A stretch of 64,000 nucleotides of DNA, from the NCBI RefSeq assembly GCF_007754155.1, contig NZ_CP037423.1, positions 5,424,865 to 5,488,864 of the forward strand, read 5' to 3'. This document shows positions 17,088 to 25,667 of this stretch, piece by piece. Made by a program: the position numbers and the translations under genes. The notes beneath the pieces are model-generated. The model was not told the origin of the DNA. It searched no databases and saw only the letters and a list, made by a program, of their open reading frames with translations. Positions within the stretch are counted from its first letter, which is position 1; each line of letters begins with the position of its first letter. The stretch is from Stieleria neptunia. GTDB taxonomy: Bacteria; Planctomycetota; Planctomycetia; Pirellulales; Pirellulaceae.

Positions 17088-18839
17088 ATGGCTTCTACGG
17101 ACACTGACGACTCGCCCGTTCGCGCGCAACTTGCTCAACACCTCGGTTTCCTTTACCCCGACTCCAATGCCGAGCGACTGGCCGATCAGGTCATCGCGAT
17201 CTTCGACCATCTCGAAGAACAACGCCCATTGCCGCTTCACCAACTTTGGTCGCAGCAGGACTGCCTGTTGATCACCTACGGCGACTCGATCGTCGATGAC
17301 CATTCGGCCCCGCTGGAAACGCTTCACAGTTTTCTCAAGCAGCACGTCAAAGACTCCATCTCGGCCGTTCACGTGCTGCCGTTTTGCCCGTTCAGCTCCG
17401 ACGACGGGTTTGCCGTGATCGATTACACGCAAGTCAATCCCAAGCTGGGCGACTGGTCAGAGATCTCGCAAATCGCCGATGACTATCGATTGATGGCCGA
17501 TATCGTCATCAACCATGTGTCGTCGGAAAGTCAATGGTTCGAGAATTATCGCAAGGGAGTCGAACCCGGGGCGTCCTACATCATGGAAGCCAATGTCGGC
17601 GACGATCTGTCGGAAGTCGTCCGCCCCCGCGCGTCATCACTGCTGCGACCGACCGAAACGTCCGACGGCCTGAAACATGTCTGGTGCACCTTCAGCCACG
17701 ATCAAGTCGACCTGGATTTCCGCAACCCTCAGGTCTTGCTGGAGTTTCTCAAAATCATCCGGCTGTACCTGGAACACGGCGTCAGTATCTTTCGGCTCGA
17801 TGCGGTCGGGTTCCTCTGGAAGCAACCGGGAACCACATGCATGCACCTGCCCCAGACGCACGAAGTGGTCAAACTGATCCGCACGGTCACCGATTTCTTT
17901 GCACCGGGAACCTTGTTGATCACCGAAACCAATGTCCCCAACCACGAAAACCTGACGTACTTCGGCAACCGCAACGAAGCCCACGTGATCTACAACTTCA
18001 GCCTGGCGCCGCTGCTGGTGCACTCGTTGTTGACCGGCAAAACGGAGTACCTGAAGCGCTGGATGATGACCATGCCTCCGGCGCCGGTGGGCTGCACCTA
18101 CCTGAACTTCACCGCCTCGCACGACGGCATCGGCATGCGGCCGGCCGAAGGTTTGTTGTCCGACGAGGAACAATTGCAACTGGTCGAGACCGTCCGCCGT
18201 TTCGGCGGACGCGTTTCGACGCGAAGGACCGCCGACGGTGGCGAACGCGTCTACGAATTGAACGTGGCGCTGTTTGATGCACTGCGGGGCACGGTCAAAG
18301 GCGAAGACCCCTGGCAGGTGGAACGTTTTTTGTGCTCGCAAACCGTGATGATGGCACTCGAAGGCATCCCCGCATTCTACATCCACAGCCTGCTGGCCAC
18401 CCCGAACGATCAAGCCGGTGTGGAAGCGACGCAAATCAACCGCGCCATCAATCGGCACAAATGGGATTGGCAGGAATTGCAACGGCAACTGAGCGATGAA
18501 GGATCGGTGCACCATCAAGTGTTCGGCGAATTGACCCGCCGCATCAGTTTGCGCCGGCAGATGCTACCGTTCCACCCCAACGCGACGCAGTTCACACTGC
18601 AACTCCACGATCCATTCTTCGCGTTCTGGCGGCAAAGCACCGACCGCAGCCAAAGTGTTTTCTGCGTGAATAACATGAGCGACACGGTGCAGGAACTACG
18701 CCTATCCGACCTGAACCTGATCGCGATGGATGCCTGGCATGACGCCATTTCGGGAACCCGATTCGACGATCAAAACGCCGTGCTGAACGTGGCTCCGTAT
18801 CAATCGCTGTGGATCACCAATCGCCCCGCTTCCCCGTGA
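17088..18839 (+). CDS. GH13_18 sucrose phosphorylase-like enzyme, probably glucosylglycerate phosphorylase
   Basis: 583 residues. A GH13 subfamily 18 (sucrose phosphorylase) architecture with TIM-barrel motifs: ADIVINHVSS, IFRLDAVGF with the nucleophile D238, LITETNVPN with acid/base E280, and FTASHDGIGMRP with transition-state D346. Members cleave an alpha-glucoside with phosphate to give glucose-1-phosphate. The family contains sucrose, sucrose-6'-phosphate and glucosylglycerate phosphorylases. Because the two upstream genes make a glycosylglycerate, the glucosylglycerate activity is the best inference. No signal peptide is present, so the enzyme is cytoplasmic. Confidence 0.87.
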   Translation: MASTDTDDSPVRAQLAQHLGFLYPDSNAERLADQVIAIFDHLEEQRPLPLHQLWSQQDCLLITYGDSIVDDHSAPLETLHSFLKQHVKDSISAVHVLPFCPFSSDDGFAVIDYTQVNPKLGDWSEISQIADDYRLMADIVINHVSSESQWFENYRKGVEPGASYIMEANVGDDLSEVVRPRASSLLRPTETSDGLKHVWCTFSHDQVDLDFRNPQVLLEFLKIIRLYLEHGVSIFRLDAVGFLWKQPGTTCMHLPQTHEVVKLIRTVTDFFAPGTLLITETNVPNHENLTYFGNRNEAHVIYNFSLAPLLVHSLLTGKTEYLKRWMMTMPPAPVGCTYLNFTASHDGIGMRPAEGLLSDEEQLQLVETVRRFGGRVSTRRTADGGERVYELNVALFDALRGTVKGEDPWQVERFLCSQTVMMALEGIPAFYIHSLLATPNDQAGVEATQINRAINRHKWDWQELQRQLSDEGSVHHQVFGELTRRISLRRQMLPFHPNATQFTLQLHDPFFAFWRQSTDRSQSVFCVNNMSDTVQELRLSDLNLIAMDAWHDAISGTRFDDQNAVLNVAPYQSLWITNRPASP

Positions 18840-18877
18840 ACGGACATCTTGGTTCCCGTCGTCGATGTGACTTAAAA

Positions 18878-18905
18878 CCGTAGGGCATGCTGTGCATGCC
18901 GATTG
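18878..18905. repeat. Copy of the GTAGGGCATGCTGTGC word
   Basis: The gap 18840-19087 contains GTAGGGCATGCTGTGC followed by ATGCC, matching the repeat at 2241 and including the palindrome GGCATGCTGTGCATGCC. Nothing else is recognised in this gap. Confidence 0.5.
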
Positions 18906-19087
18906 GTAAGAAACGCAAGATCTTCCCATCGGCCTGGACGATCGGGTCTCCAACGCCCAACGATGGACAAAGCATGATCCGAGTCAGCAACATGTTTCGT
19001 CGAGTCGTGCTTGGGGGAAAGCTGAAATGCGACGAGCGCTAGGAGAATCTTCAAACAATACCTCTCAGGGCCACCGAGCGCCCGCGA

Positions 19088-19819
19088 TCAGCGGACCGAG
19101 AATTTTGATTTCCCCTTCGGACAACGCCGCAGGCTCAGCTCCCGTGCGTCGCTTGATTCAGAGCGTTCCGCACGCATTGCCTCGGAGAAGACTCCACAAG
19201 CGAGCAACAGTATCCCAAAACCGCAAGCCAGCGCACCGGGAATCGCTGGCCAAATCCCCCGCGGTGGGTCAGGAATCGCGGTGTAGCCAAACGTCACCAT
19301 CGCAATTCCGCCGCCGAGACAAAAGAACCAGGATGTGCACTCATAGGCGCGCCCGCATCGTGGTCGTCCCGTGAGAAAGGAAGTGACGTAACCACAAACA
19401 GCGGTGACACAAAACAACACCGAGAGAACGATCACGAGATGCCGAATATTGACGACGTCGGGCAGCGGAATGTTGATCTTTGGAAGCAGCAATGCAAACG
19501 TCAGGGCCGGTGCCCAAAGCAAGAACGCAATCGCGAGCAATGCACGTGAAAGCTCAAAGAAGAATCGGGGTCGTGCAATGGCGAAGCATCCAAAGCGACG
19601 AATATTTCGCGCAGCATCGTACCCAATGAACGCGGTTCCAACGCATCCCGTCATCCACAGCGTCAACCAACCTGCCCATGCCATCACCACGTTCTGCACC
19701 CAACCATTCAGCTCGAACAAGACGGGCATCATCACGCCGAACCAGGCAAACCACCCCATCGGCATCGCCCATCCAGGGGACACACGACGATTTTCGAAGA
19801 GGGTGTGTATCAGATTCAT
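19088..19819 (-). CDS. Multi-pass membrane protein of unknown function
   Basis: 243 residues from ATG 19819; a GTG nine codons upstream is an alternative. About six hydrophobic segments are visible, including WAMPMGWFAWFGVMMPVLFEL, LLAIAFLLWAPALTFALLL, LVIVLSVLFCVTAVCGYV and a C-terminal pair around IPGALACGFGILLLACGVF. The C-terminus is basic (LSLRRCPKGKSKF) and cytoplasmic by the positive-inside rule. No family recognised. The upstream gene on the same strand (19881) is another membrane protein, and the two probably form a small operon. Confidence 0.65.
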   Translation of the reverse strand: MNLIHTLFENRRVSPGWAMPMGWFAWFGVMMPVLFELNGWVQNVVMAWAGWLTLWMTGCVGTAFIGYDAARNIRRFGCFAIARPRFFFELSRALLAIAFLLWAPALTFALLLPKINIPLPDVVNIRHLVIVLSVLFCVTAVCGYVTSFLTGRPRCGRAYECTSWFFCLGGGIAMVTFGYTAIPDPPRGIWPAIPGALACGFGILLLACGVFSEAMRAERSESSDARELSLRRCPKGKSKFSVR

Positions 19820-19880
19820 TGGCACAGCATGTTTCGAATGAACCACGGACCGCGGATGACAGAGCGATGGCCGAAAAAAC

Positions 19881-20414
19881 TTAACTCCCCCCGTCCGATC
19901 GTTTTCCGGGAGCCTCGTTCAGCTCGGCGCCAGCGGACAGAAACCAAGTCGGAACGATTAGCAATAGATTTAACACAGCGTAACAGACGGCATTGAAAAC
20001 CACACCAATCTCAATGAGGTCCCAGGTTGAAAACCAGTGTCGGTCACTGAGGTTCATTTTCGTGGAAACCCCATGCCAGGCGACCATTGCGATCGTGGGC
20101 CCAGCGACAGCGAACAACCATCGACGCCAGTTCTCCAGGCCAAGTGACCGAGCGATGACGTGAACGGTCAGGGTAACGCTGCCAACAAACGCCAATCCCC
20201 TGACGGGCCACCAGCGAAGAAATGCCCGCATGCCGAACGCTTCGGTTGGCATCTCCATGCTTGATTCATGGGCCTCAACGATCGTCACCGTCGAGGCCGC
20301 ATGGGGCATGCCCAGAATTGAAGTGCAAACTGCGACAACAGCCACGACCGCAAGCAAAGATCGAATCGTCATTCCGCTCTGCCACACGATGGGATAACGG
20401 CGGCGTTCCGTCAT
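19881..20414 (-). CDS. Membrane protein of unknown function
   Basis: 177 residues from ATG 20414. Four likely membrane spans: SLLAVVAVVAVCTSILGM, GLAFVGSVTLTVHVIA, WLFAVAGPTIAMVAW and VVFNAVCYAVLNLLLIVPTW. A long loop after the first span (EAHESSMEMPTEAFG) is likely outside. No conserved domain recognised. It is the first gene of the minus-strand pair with 19088-19819, 61 bases apart. Confidence 0.6.
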   Translation of the reverse strand: MTERRRYPIVWQSGMTIRSLLAVVAVVAVCTSILGMPHAASTVTIVEAHESSMEMPTEAFGMRAFLRWWPVRGLAFVGSVTLTVHVIARSLGLENWRRWLFAVAGPTIAMVAWHGVSTKMNLSDRHWFSTWDLIEIGVVFNAVCYAVLNLLLIVPTWFLSAGAELNEAPGKRSDGGS

Positions 20415-20697
20415 GTGCAACGACTTGCCGAGTCGTTACCGAACAGCCGGTAACCGCTTGATCCTAACAGATCCCGTGACGGTGGCGGAATTGAATTGAA
20501 CCGACTGATGCAGGGTGGCACTGACCAGATGTCGTCCTGGGCCAAGGAACGATGGGACGAATGCGACCGATGGGACACATCGGACCGGTGAGACGCGGAT
20601 GACCGATTGGTCTCCGAGGTCTGCTTGGTCTCGGGCGGGAGGCTGAACGAGTCGATCTGACATCGGTGATCGGGGCCACTCGCTTCGCGCCGCGCAC

Positions 20698-20729
20698 AAA
20701 AAAGCCGTTTCTCCTGGCAGAGAAACGGC
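20698..20729 (-). terminator. Rho-independent terminator behind tRNA-Leu fragment
   Basis: On the minus strand GCCGTTTCTC, a six-base loop and GAGAAACGGC form a perfect 10-bp stem followed directly by six Ts. It lies immediately downstream of the 3' end of the tRNA-Leu fragment at 20733-20787. Confidence 0.85.
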
Positions 20730-20732
20730 ATA

Positions 20733-20787
20733 GGGCTGACAGGAGTCGAACCTGCACTTCCGAAGAAACTGGAACCTAAATCCAGCG
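20733..20787 (-). pseudogene. 3' fragment of a tRNA-Leu(UAG) gene (attachment-site remnant)
   Basis: The minus strand reads as a tRNA-Leu from the anticodon arm (CTGGA-TTTAGGT-TCCAG, anticodon UAG) through variable arm, T arm (GCAGG-TTCGACT-CCTGT) and 3' acceptor strand CAGCCCT. The D arm and the 5' acceptor strand AGGGCTG that would be needed are absent from the sequence upstream. About 45 of 50 bases match the intact tRNA-Leu at 26057-26138, but the acceptor strand differs. It has its own terminator. It lies 190 bases from an integrase gene, which suggests an integration scar. Confidence 0.75.
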
Positions 20788-20975
20788 TGGAAACGCCTAT
20801 CCATTATAAGCAAGACACGCAACAACCTGGCACAACCCAGAATTTTCCCAGTAAGATTGCCAAGGCAGGTCAGAGGGGGTAGATTCATAACCCCCAAAGA
20901 GCCGGCCACCGACCGAGCGGCAACTCGATCGATGGCCCACGTCAAACCTCAGCCAATTGCCTCCGAGGTCGAACG

Positions 20976-22469
20976 ATGCCGCAGATTACCATCACACAAG
21001 CCCTTTTTCGTCAGCTTGACGATCAAACCGACTACGATGCCGACGGTGGTCACTGGAAGTATCCAGGCAGCGGCAAGATCACCATCGACGGCAAGTGCTA
21101 TCGAGCCCGACAACTCTGGTGGGCTCACAAAAACGACGGCCAATACCCCACCCGCATGGGATCAATCTGCAAGGTCGCCGGATGCTGTAATCCGGATCAT
21201 TGGTTCGACGCGTCGAAGTCTCAACGCCCGCCCTGCACGATCGAGACGGAAGTCAAATATCACTCCCGGCATGGTTACTACTACGTCGCCAACAATCTCA
21301 CCGGAGGCCGGCAAGTCTCCCTGGGCAAGGATCGAGCGATCGCGGTCAATCAATGGCGTGAGGGTAGGTCGATCCTGCAGAGCGGTCTGCCATGGAGTCC
21401 GATCACTTCGGCAAGTCATCACAGCTACACGGTAGGCGCCGTGGCAACGGCCTACCGCTTGGCGTTAGCCGAGCGACTCCAGAAAGGGCAGGTCAGCCCC
21501 GAACATGTTGCCTGCATGAAGGGGAGATGTGACCGTCTGGTGAAGTATTTTGGAGCAAAGACCTTGGTCGCAGCGCTCACGCCGAAACACTTCGACGCGG
21601 TCAGCGAACAGGTCATGATCAGTCGCGTCGATGGATCACGCCGGAACTGGAAAGGCTATCAGTCCGAGATCTCCAAGATGCGGCATATCCTCACATGGGC
21701 GAGGAAACAAAACTTGCTCCCCGCACTGCCCGACTATGGCTCCAACTTCCCAATGGGGCGACAGGCATACGAACGCGAGGCAAACCGCCAACGGCGCACC
21801 AAAGGCGTCAAGATCACGGAGTCCCGTGTCAAGCTGTTTCAGCGGCCCGAAATCACCGCCATGTTGGACGTCGCAGACGATGACGTGAAGGCATGGATTT
21901 ACATTGGATTGAATCTTGCCCTCGAGAACAAAGAACTCAGCTATCTATGCGCTGGGGACTTTTCGCAGGACAGCGCAGGGGAATGGTGGTTTGGAGAGAA
22001 CCGCATCAAGAGCGGTGAACCCCGATTGGCTCACGTCTGGCCTGAGACGATCGACGCGGTCAAGGCGGCTATGAAAGTCCGGCCGGAACCGGCCGAAGAC
22101 GAATTCGAGGATCGACTGTTTCTGAATGCCCACGGGCGACCGCTGAGGCCCGAAGTCAGCAACGTCCAATTCACGCGGCGGTTTCGTTCATGCATGGAGT
22201 TGGCAGACTGTTACAAGGCATACCGAGGTTTCCAATCCTTACGTCATACGTTCCGGACTTACGCCGGCAACTGCGGCGACACCGAGGCAGTTGAATGGGT
22301 GATGGGCCATGAGACGTTTGGGAAGGAATTCACGCGTGAATCATCCACGTACACGCATGCGATTGCACGCACGCGACTGATGGCGGTCAGCAAGGCCGTA
22401 CATGATTGGCTGACCGGCAAGGGCGCCGAGTCGGCAGCAGAACCAATGGTGCAGACATTGTCGTTCTGA
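20976..22469 (+). CDS. Tyrosine recombinase-like integrase with N-terminal HNH-like zinc module
   Basis: 497 residues. The C-terminal ~200 residues are a phage-integrase fold: LRHTFRT (R423), MGH (H445) and the candidate nucleophile Y459 in YTHAIA. The usual first arginine is replaced by E317 (LALENKEL), and the box II histidine three residues before R423 is Q420, so the catalytic set is non-canonical, as in other planctomycete recombinases. The N-terminal ~85 residues contain RARQLWWAH and CKVAGCCNPDHW (65-76), resembling the HNH fold of phage endonucleases but without the first catalytic histidine. It sits beside the tRNA-Leu fragment and is followed by an 18-bp perfect inverted repeat. It probably mobilised the island 20.7-26.06 kb. 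Confidence 0.85.
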   Translation: MPQITITQALFRQLDDQTDYDADGGHWKYPGSGKITIDGKCYRARQLWWAHKNDGQYPTRMGSICKVAGCCNPDHWFDASKSQRPPCTIETEVKYHSRHGYYYVANNLTGGRQVSLGKDRAIAVNQWREGRSILQSGLPWSPITSASHHSYTVGAVATAYRLALAERLQKGQVSPEHVACMKGRCDRLVKYFGAKTLVAALTPKHFDAVSEQVMISRVDGSRRNWKGYQSEISKMRHILTWARKQNLLPALPDYGSNFPMGRQAYEREANRQRRTKGVKITESRVKLFQRPEITAMLDVADDDVKAWIYIGLNLALENKELSYLCAGDFSQDSAGEWWFGENRIKSGEPRLAHVWPETIDAVKAAMKVRPEPAEDEFEDRLFLNAHGRPLRPEVSNVQFTRRFRSCMELADCYKAYRGFQSLRHTFRTYAGNCGDTEAVEWVMGHETFGKEFTRESSTYTHAIARTRLMAVSKAVHDWLTGKGAESAAEPMVQTLSF

Positions 22470-22497
22470 GAATCCCAAACTTTTCTGTGGGGGCGTA

Positions 22498-22535
22498 CTA
22501 GGTCTCAATCAAGCGAACGCTTGATTGAGACCTAG
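22498..22535. repeat. Perfect 18-bp inverted repeat with 2-base spacer
   Basis: CTAGGTCTCAATCAAGCG, then AA, then its exact reverse complement. It begins 28 bases after the integrase stop codon. There is no following T-run, so it is not a classical terminator. It may be a recombinase-binding or regulatory site. The rest of the gap to 22685 shows only the ribosome-binding site GGGGAGAAAGG of the next gene. Confidence 0.9.
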
Positions 22536-22685
22536 GGCAGCGTCCCGACACCGAGCGGCCGGCGGATCGAGGGCATCGCCAATTCTGCAAAGCCCGGGGG
22601 CTATTGGAACGCACCTAGCGAGGGGCTATGTTGTTACCCCACATATGTTGATTCTGCATCGTCGAGGAATTGGGGAGAAAGGCCG

Positions 22686-24140
22686 ATGGAGTCCGATCAA
22701 AAACAAACAAGGTACTGCCCAGAGTGTGGATCAAAGGTCGTCTCGACTGAAGACAAATTCCAATCGCCACAGATTTGCCCTAACTGCAAAACGCGTGTTC
22801 TCTTCCTAAACTACTCGCGAGAACCGATCCCAGCGATTCAGGACGAAAGTGGGAACATAAAGACTCGCGACCCCAAAATCGATCAAAAACTGGCAATCAT
22901 GATCACAGGGACAGTCCTGTTTTTGTTGCTGGTCGGTCTGGTCGCCTTTATCTCGGGACAATTGACCCTGTTTTTCGCGATTGGTTGCTTAATGTTCGTA
23001 GGCGGGGTTGTCGCGATCAGCGTTTTCTTAGACGGGCAAAGCAAGATTGCGGCACTCAACGAGGCCAGCGACGAACTTGATTCACGCGTGCGGTTCCACG
23101 AACAGAACCAAACGCGCCTGGTCCACGCCCATCAAGGATTGAAAACAAACTTCGACGCTTTGGTCGCTGTTGCCCGATCCAACCTTGATGCCGAGTTTGA
23201 GCAATTGTTGCGAGACGCAAAAAACGACCGGGAGGCTGCCGCGTTCGAATACGAAACCGCTTCGGAACATGCGTCCGCCGCGTCCGCAATTAGCAAGCGA
23301 CTGTTTACCGAGGTCCGTAGGAGTATCAAATCTCGTCTTACGCCAAACAATTACGCGACACAAAAAGACCGGTTTTTGAAGACCGTCGCGTTTTGCGAGA
23401 AGAAAGGTTATCCCATCGATCAAGCAACCATCGATGAGTTTGAAGTCGAGTTAAAAAAGGACTATGAAGAGGCCGTTAGGGCACAATTTGCGAAAGAAGA
23501 GCAAGCGAGAATCAAGGAGAAAATCCGCGAAGAGCAAAAGGCAGAGCGTGAGCTTGAACGTGAAATGAAACGTTTGGATGCGGAACGACGGGCAATCGAA
23601 AAAGCGATTGCCGCTGCATTGGAACGCACGCACGATGAACACTCGACAGAAGTCGAAGAATTGCGTCGCAGACTGGCTGAAGCAGAGGCGAAGTCAGCAC
23701 GTGCCATGTCAATGGCTCAACAGACCCGCGCCGGAAACGTCTACGTGATCTCGAATTATGGTAGCTTTGGCGAAGGGGTGTTCAAGATTGGTTTGACGCG
23801 CCGACTTGAGCCACTCGACCGCGTCAAGGAACTCGGCGACGCTTCGGTACCGTTTCCGTTTGATGTCCACATGATGATTTCGAGCGATGATGCCCCGTCA
23901 CTCGAAGCTGCACTACACCGCGAGTTCAAGTCAAACCGTGTTAACCGAATTAACCTTCGAAAGGAGTTTTTTCGGGTGCCGATTGACGAGATAGCCGAAG
24001 CGGTTGAACGCTGCCGCGCAAAGGTAGATTACATCGCAGAACCCGAAGCACTCGAATACAACGAGTCGTTACGGATGACAGACGATGACTTTGAGTTTGT
24101 GTCTTCGCAAGTTGATCCAGAAACCTTGGCAGAAGATTGA
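22686..24140 (+). CDS. Zinc-ribbon, membrane, DUF4041-like and GIY-YIG (T5orf172/MUG113) protein
   Basis: 484 residues, preceded by the strong site GGGGAGAAAGG. Order: zinc ribbon with C11, C14, C31, C34; two membrane spans (~68-90 and ~93-115); a helical region with a long coiled coil (~255-345; IREEQKAERELEREMKR resembles the DUF4041 core); and a C-terminal GIY-YIG-type domain from ~348 (GNVYVISNYGSFGEGVFKIG, then SLEAALHREF as the acidic helix). Such T5orf172/MUG113 nuclease domains occur in phages and in phage-defence proteins. The membrane anchor and zinc ribbon are unusual additions. It probably acts as a membrane-tethered nuclease or DNA sensor; function is inferred. Confidence 0.8.
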   Translation: MESDQKQTRYCPECGSKVVSTEDKFQSPQICPNCKTRVLFLNYSREPIPAIQDESGNIKTRDPKIDQKLAIMITGTVLFLLLVGLVAFISGQLTLFFAIGCLMFVGGVVAISVFLDGQSKIAALNEASDELDSRVRFHEQNQTRLVHAHQGLKTNFDALVAVARSNLDAEFEQLLRDAKNDREAAAFEYETASEHASAASAISKRLFTEVRRSIKSRLTPNNYATQKDRFLKTVAFCEKKGYPIDQATIDEFEVELKKDYEEAVRAQFAKEEQARIKEKIREEQKAERELEREMKRLDAERRAIEKAIAAALERTHDEHSTEVEELRRRLAEAEAKSARAMSMAQQTRAGNVYVISNYGSFGEGVFKIGLTRRLEPLDRVKELGDASVPFPFDVHMMISSDDAPSLEAALHREFKSNRVNRINLRKEFFRVPIDEIAEAVERCRAKVDYIAEPEALEYNESLRMTDDDFEFVSSQVDPETLAED

Positions 24141-24261
24141 TCGACACGCAGAGTTCAGGGTGTTCCGTTCTGCGACTTTGTTGTGGCGCGTTGCCAATGC
24201 CGGCCGGGTGGTTGATCGCGACCGAGCGTTTCATTCAGAGGGCTGGGAGTGGGAGGGGGTG

Positions 24262-25185
24262 ATGTCGAAATTGCGAGTATTTATGCGTGTTCCCAGGCAG
24301 AGACGCGAGTTGGGCTCAATTCCACCACTTGAAGGTCAGGACTCGCTACTTTTGTGGATCGATGAACTCGCCAAGGTGCTCCAGGCTGAGGCACGTTTGG
24401 CCGGGTTGCTAGGGCATGGTGCCATGGTTGGCAATGCAAGAGAGTTCTTTGTGCAGCGCGTACTTCGAACTGTCGTTCCGCCAAGGTTACATTTTGGGAC
24501 AGGGGTCATTGTTGACGCAAACGGAGGCCGATCAAAGCAGATTGACGTCATTGTGTATGACCCGGACTTTCCCGTTATGGAAACGCAGCCGGGCCAAGGG
24601 CTCTACCCTATTGAAGGTGTTATTTGTGCAATTGAGGTCAAGTCTCAAATCGACAAGCCCAAGCTTCACCAAGCCATCGAAAACTGCTACTCAGTGACTT
24701 CATTGTCGCCGTTTGAAGGAGCTGGTTTTCGGCCTTCAACTGCGGTATTCGCGTACGACACGACGGTGAAAGGAAAAGAAGCATTTGCTGATCATGTTTC
24801 AGAATGGATTGACTTAAAGAATGTGCATCTTGAAGACTGCAATAGGCTTCCCGAGATGATTGTTGCGGGTTCAAAGCTCGGACTTTGTCGGGGCGGATGG
24901 TTCCACAACGAGTTGGCAGGTCAGGACAGGAAGAAGATCGACAAGGCAAGTGGAAAGCACGCGGAAATCCTGTTTGCGGCCTGGGAGGTCGGGAATCCAT
25001 TCGCATGGCTATTGATTAACCTGCTTCTCTATTGCACTGTGAGGGCATCCGAGTCGCACAAAGCAGCATTTGAAAGATACTTGCCAATTAGGCAACTCTT
25101 TGATCGCGACTTAGACGGAAGAGAATACTGCTACCACGTAGCGCAATGGAAAAATCGGCCGCGTGCAGATGACGTTGGAGAGTGA
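24262..25185 (+). CDS. DUF6602-like PD-(D/E)xK nuclease-fold protein
   Basis: 307 residues from ATG 24262, chosen because GGAGGGGGTG lies just upstream; the frame extends 59 codons further upstream into the preceding gene. Motifs: GNAREFFVQRVLRTVVPPRL with E61, QIDVIVYD with D95, and CAIEVKSQI with E125 and K127. The E-D-ExK layout is that of the restriction-endonuclease-like superfamily and fits DUF6602 proteins. No separate DNA-recognition domain is seen. The next gene overlaps its stop codon by four bases, so the two products are probably made together. A role in mobile-element defence is inferred. Confidence 0.75.
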   Translation: MSKLRVFMRVPRQRRELGSIPPLEGQDSLLLWIDELAKVLQAEARLAGLLGHGAMVGNAREFFVQRVLRTVVPPRLHFGTGVIVDANGGRSKQIDVIVYDPDFPVMETQPGQGLYPIEGVICAIEVKSQIDKPKLHQAIENCYSVTSLSPFEGAGFRPSTAVFAYDTTVKGKEAFADHVSEWIDLKNVHLEDCNRLPEMIVAGSKLGLCRGGWFHNELAGQDRKKIDKASGKHAEILFAAWEVGNPFAWLLINLLLYCTVRASESHKAAFERYLPIRQLFDRDLDGREYCYHVAQWKNRPRADDVGE

Positions 25186-25667
25186 AACCAAGTAGCCCAG
25201 CGATTCCCAATCAAAGCCAGAGGAGCAGTAGCGAGCCAGTGATAAACGAAATTCTACAGTCCATCAGGCAAGGTCTTGACGAACGCGTACGCAATCCGCT
25301 CCCAGGGGCATTTGTCATCGCATGGTGCATATGCAACTGGAAGGGAATTGCGGTTGTCTTCAGCGACGAGTCGTTCGCAAGCGAGATGAAACTGCTTTCC
25401 GAACTTTATCCAGATTTTTGGTACACAAATTGGCAGACTTGGATTCTGCCCCTGGTCCTTTCAGGCGTTTACGTTCTAGCTAGTCCCTGGATCACTTATG
25501 GAGTGTCCATGTATACGACGCACGTAAACAACAAGAGCAAAGAAAAGAAACTGGAATCCGACGCGAAACTTTTGAATCTCCGTGTGTCAAACGCTCAGAA
25601 GAGACATGACTTGTCGTCCTATGTGTTCGACCAGTCGGCAGGGGCGGAACAAATCGAGATGAGTTGA
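25182..25667 (+). CDS. Two-span membrane protein coupled to the nuclease gene
   Basis: 161 residues from GTG 25182, overlapping the nuclease stop by four bases (GTGA). Two hydrophobic segments are seen: NPLPGAFVIAWCICNWKGI (~40-60) and TWILPLVLSGVYVLASPWI (~85-105). A charged, helical C-terminal tail follows (NNKSKEKKLESDAKLLNLRV). No family recognised with certainty. The tight overlap on both sides suggests a complex with the nuclease upstream and the coiled-coil protein downstream. A pore-forming effector or membrane anchor are both possible. Confidence 0.7.
   Translation: MKPSSPAIPNQSQRSSSEPVINEILQSIRQGLDERVRNPLPGAFVIAWCICNWKGIAVVFSDESFASEMKLLSELYPDFWYTNWQTWILPLVLSGVYVLASPWITYGVSMYTTHVNNKSKEKKLESDAKLLNLRVSNAQKRHDLSSYVFDQSAGAEQIEMS

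Noticed and set aside
20733-20820. Functional tRNA-Leu at the left end of the island
   Set aside because: The D arm and the 5' acceptor strand needed to pair with CAGCCCT are not present upstream, so it cannot fold as a full tRNA.
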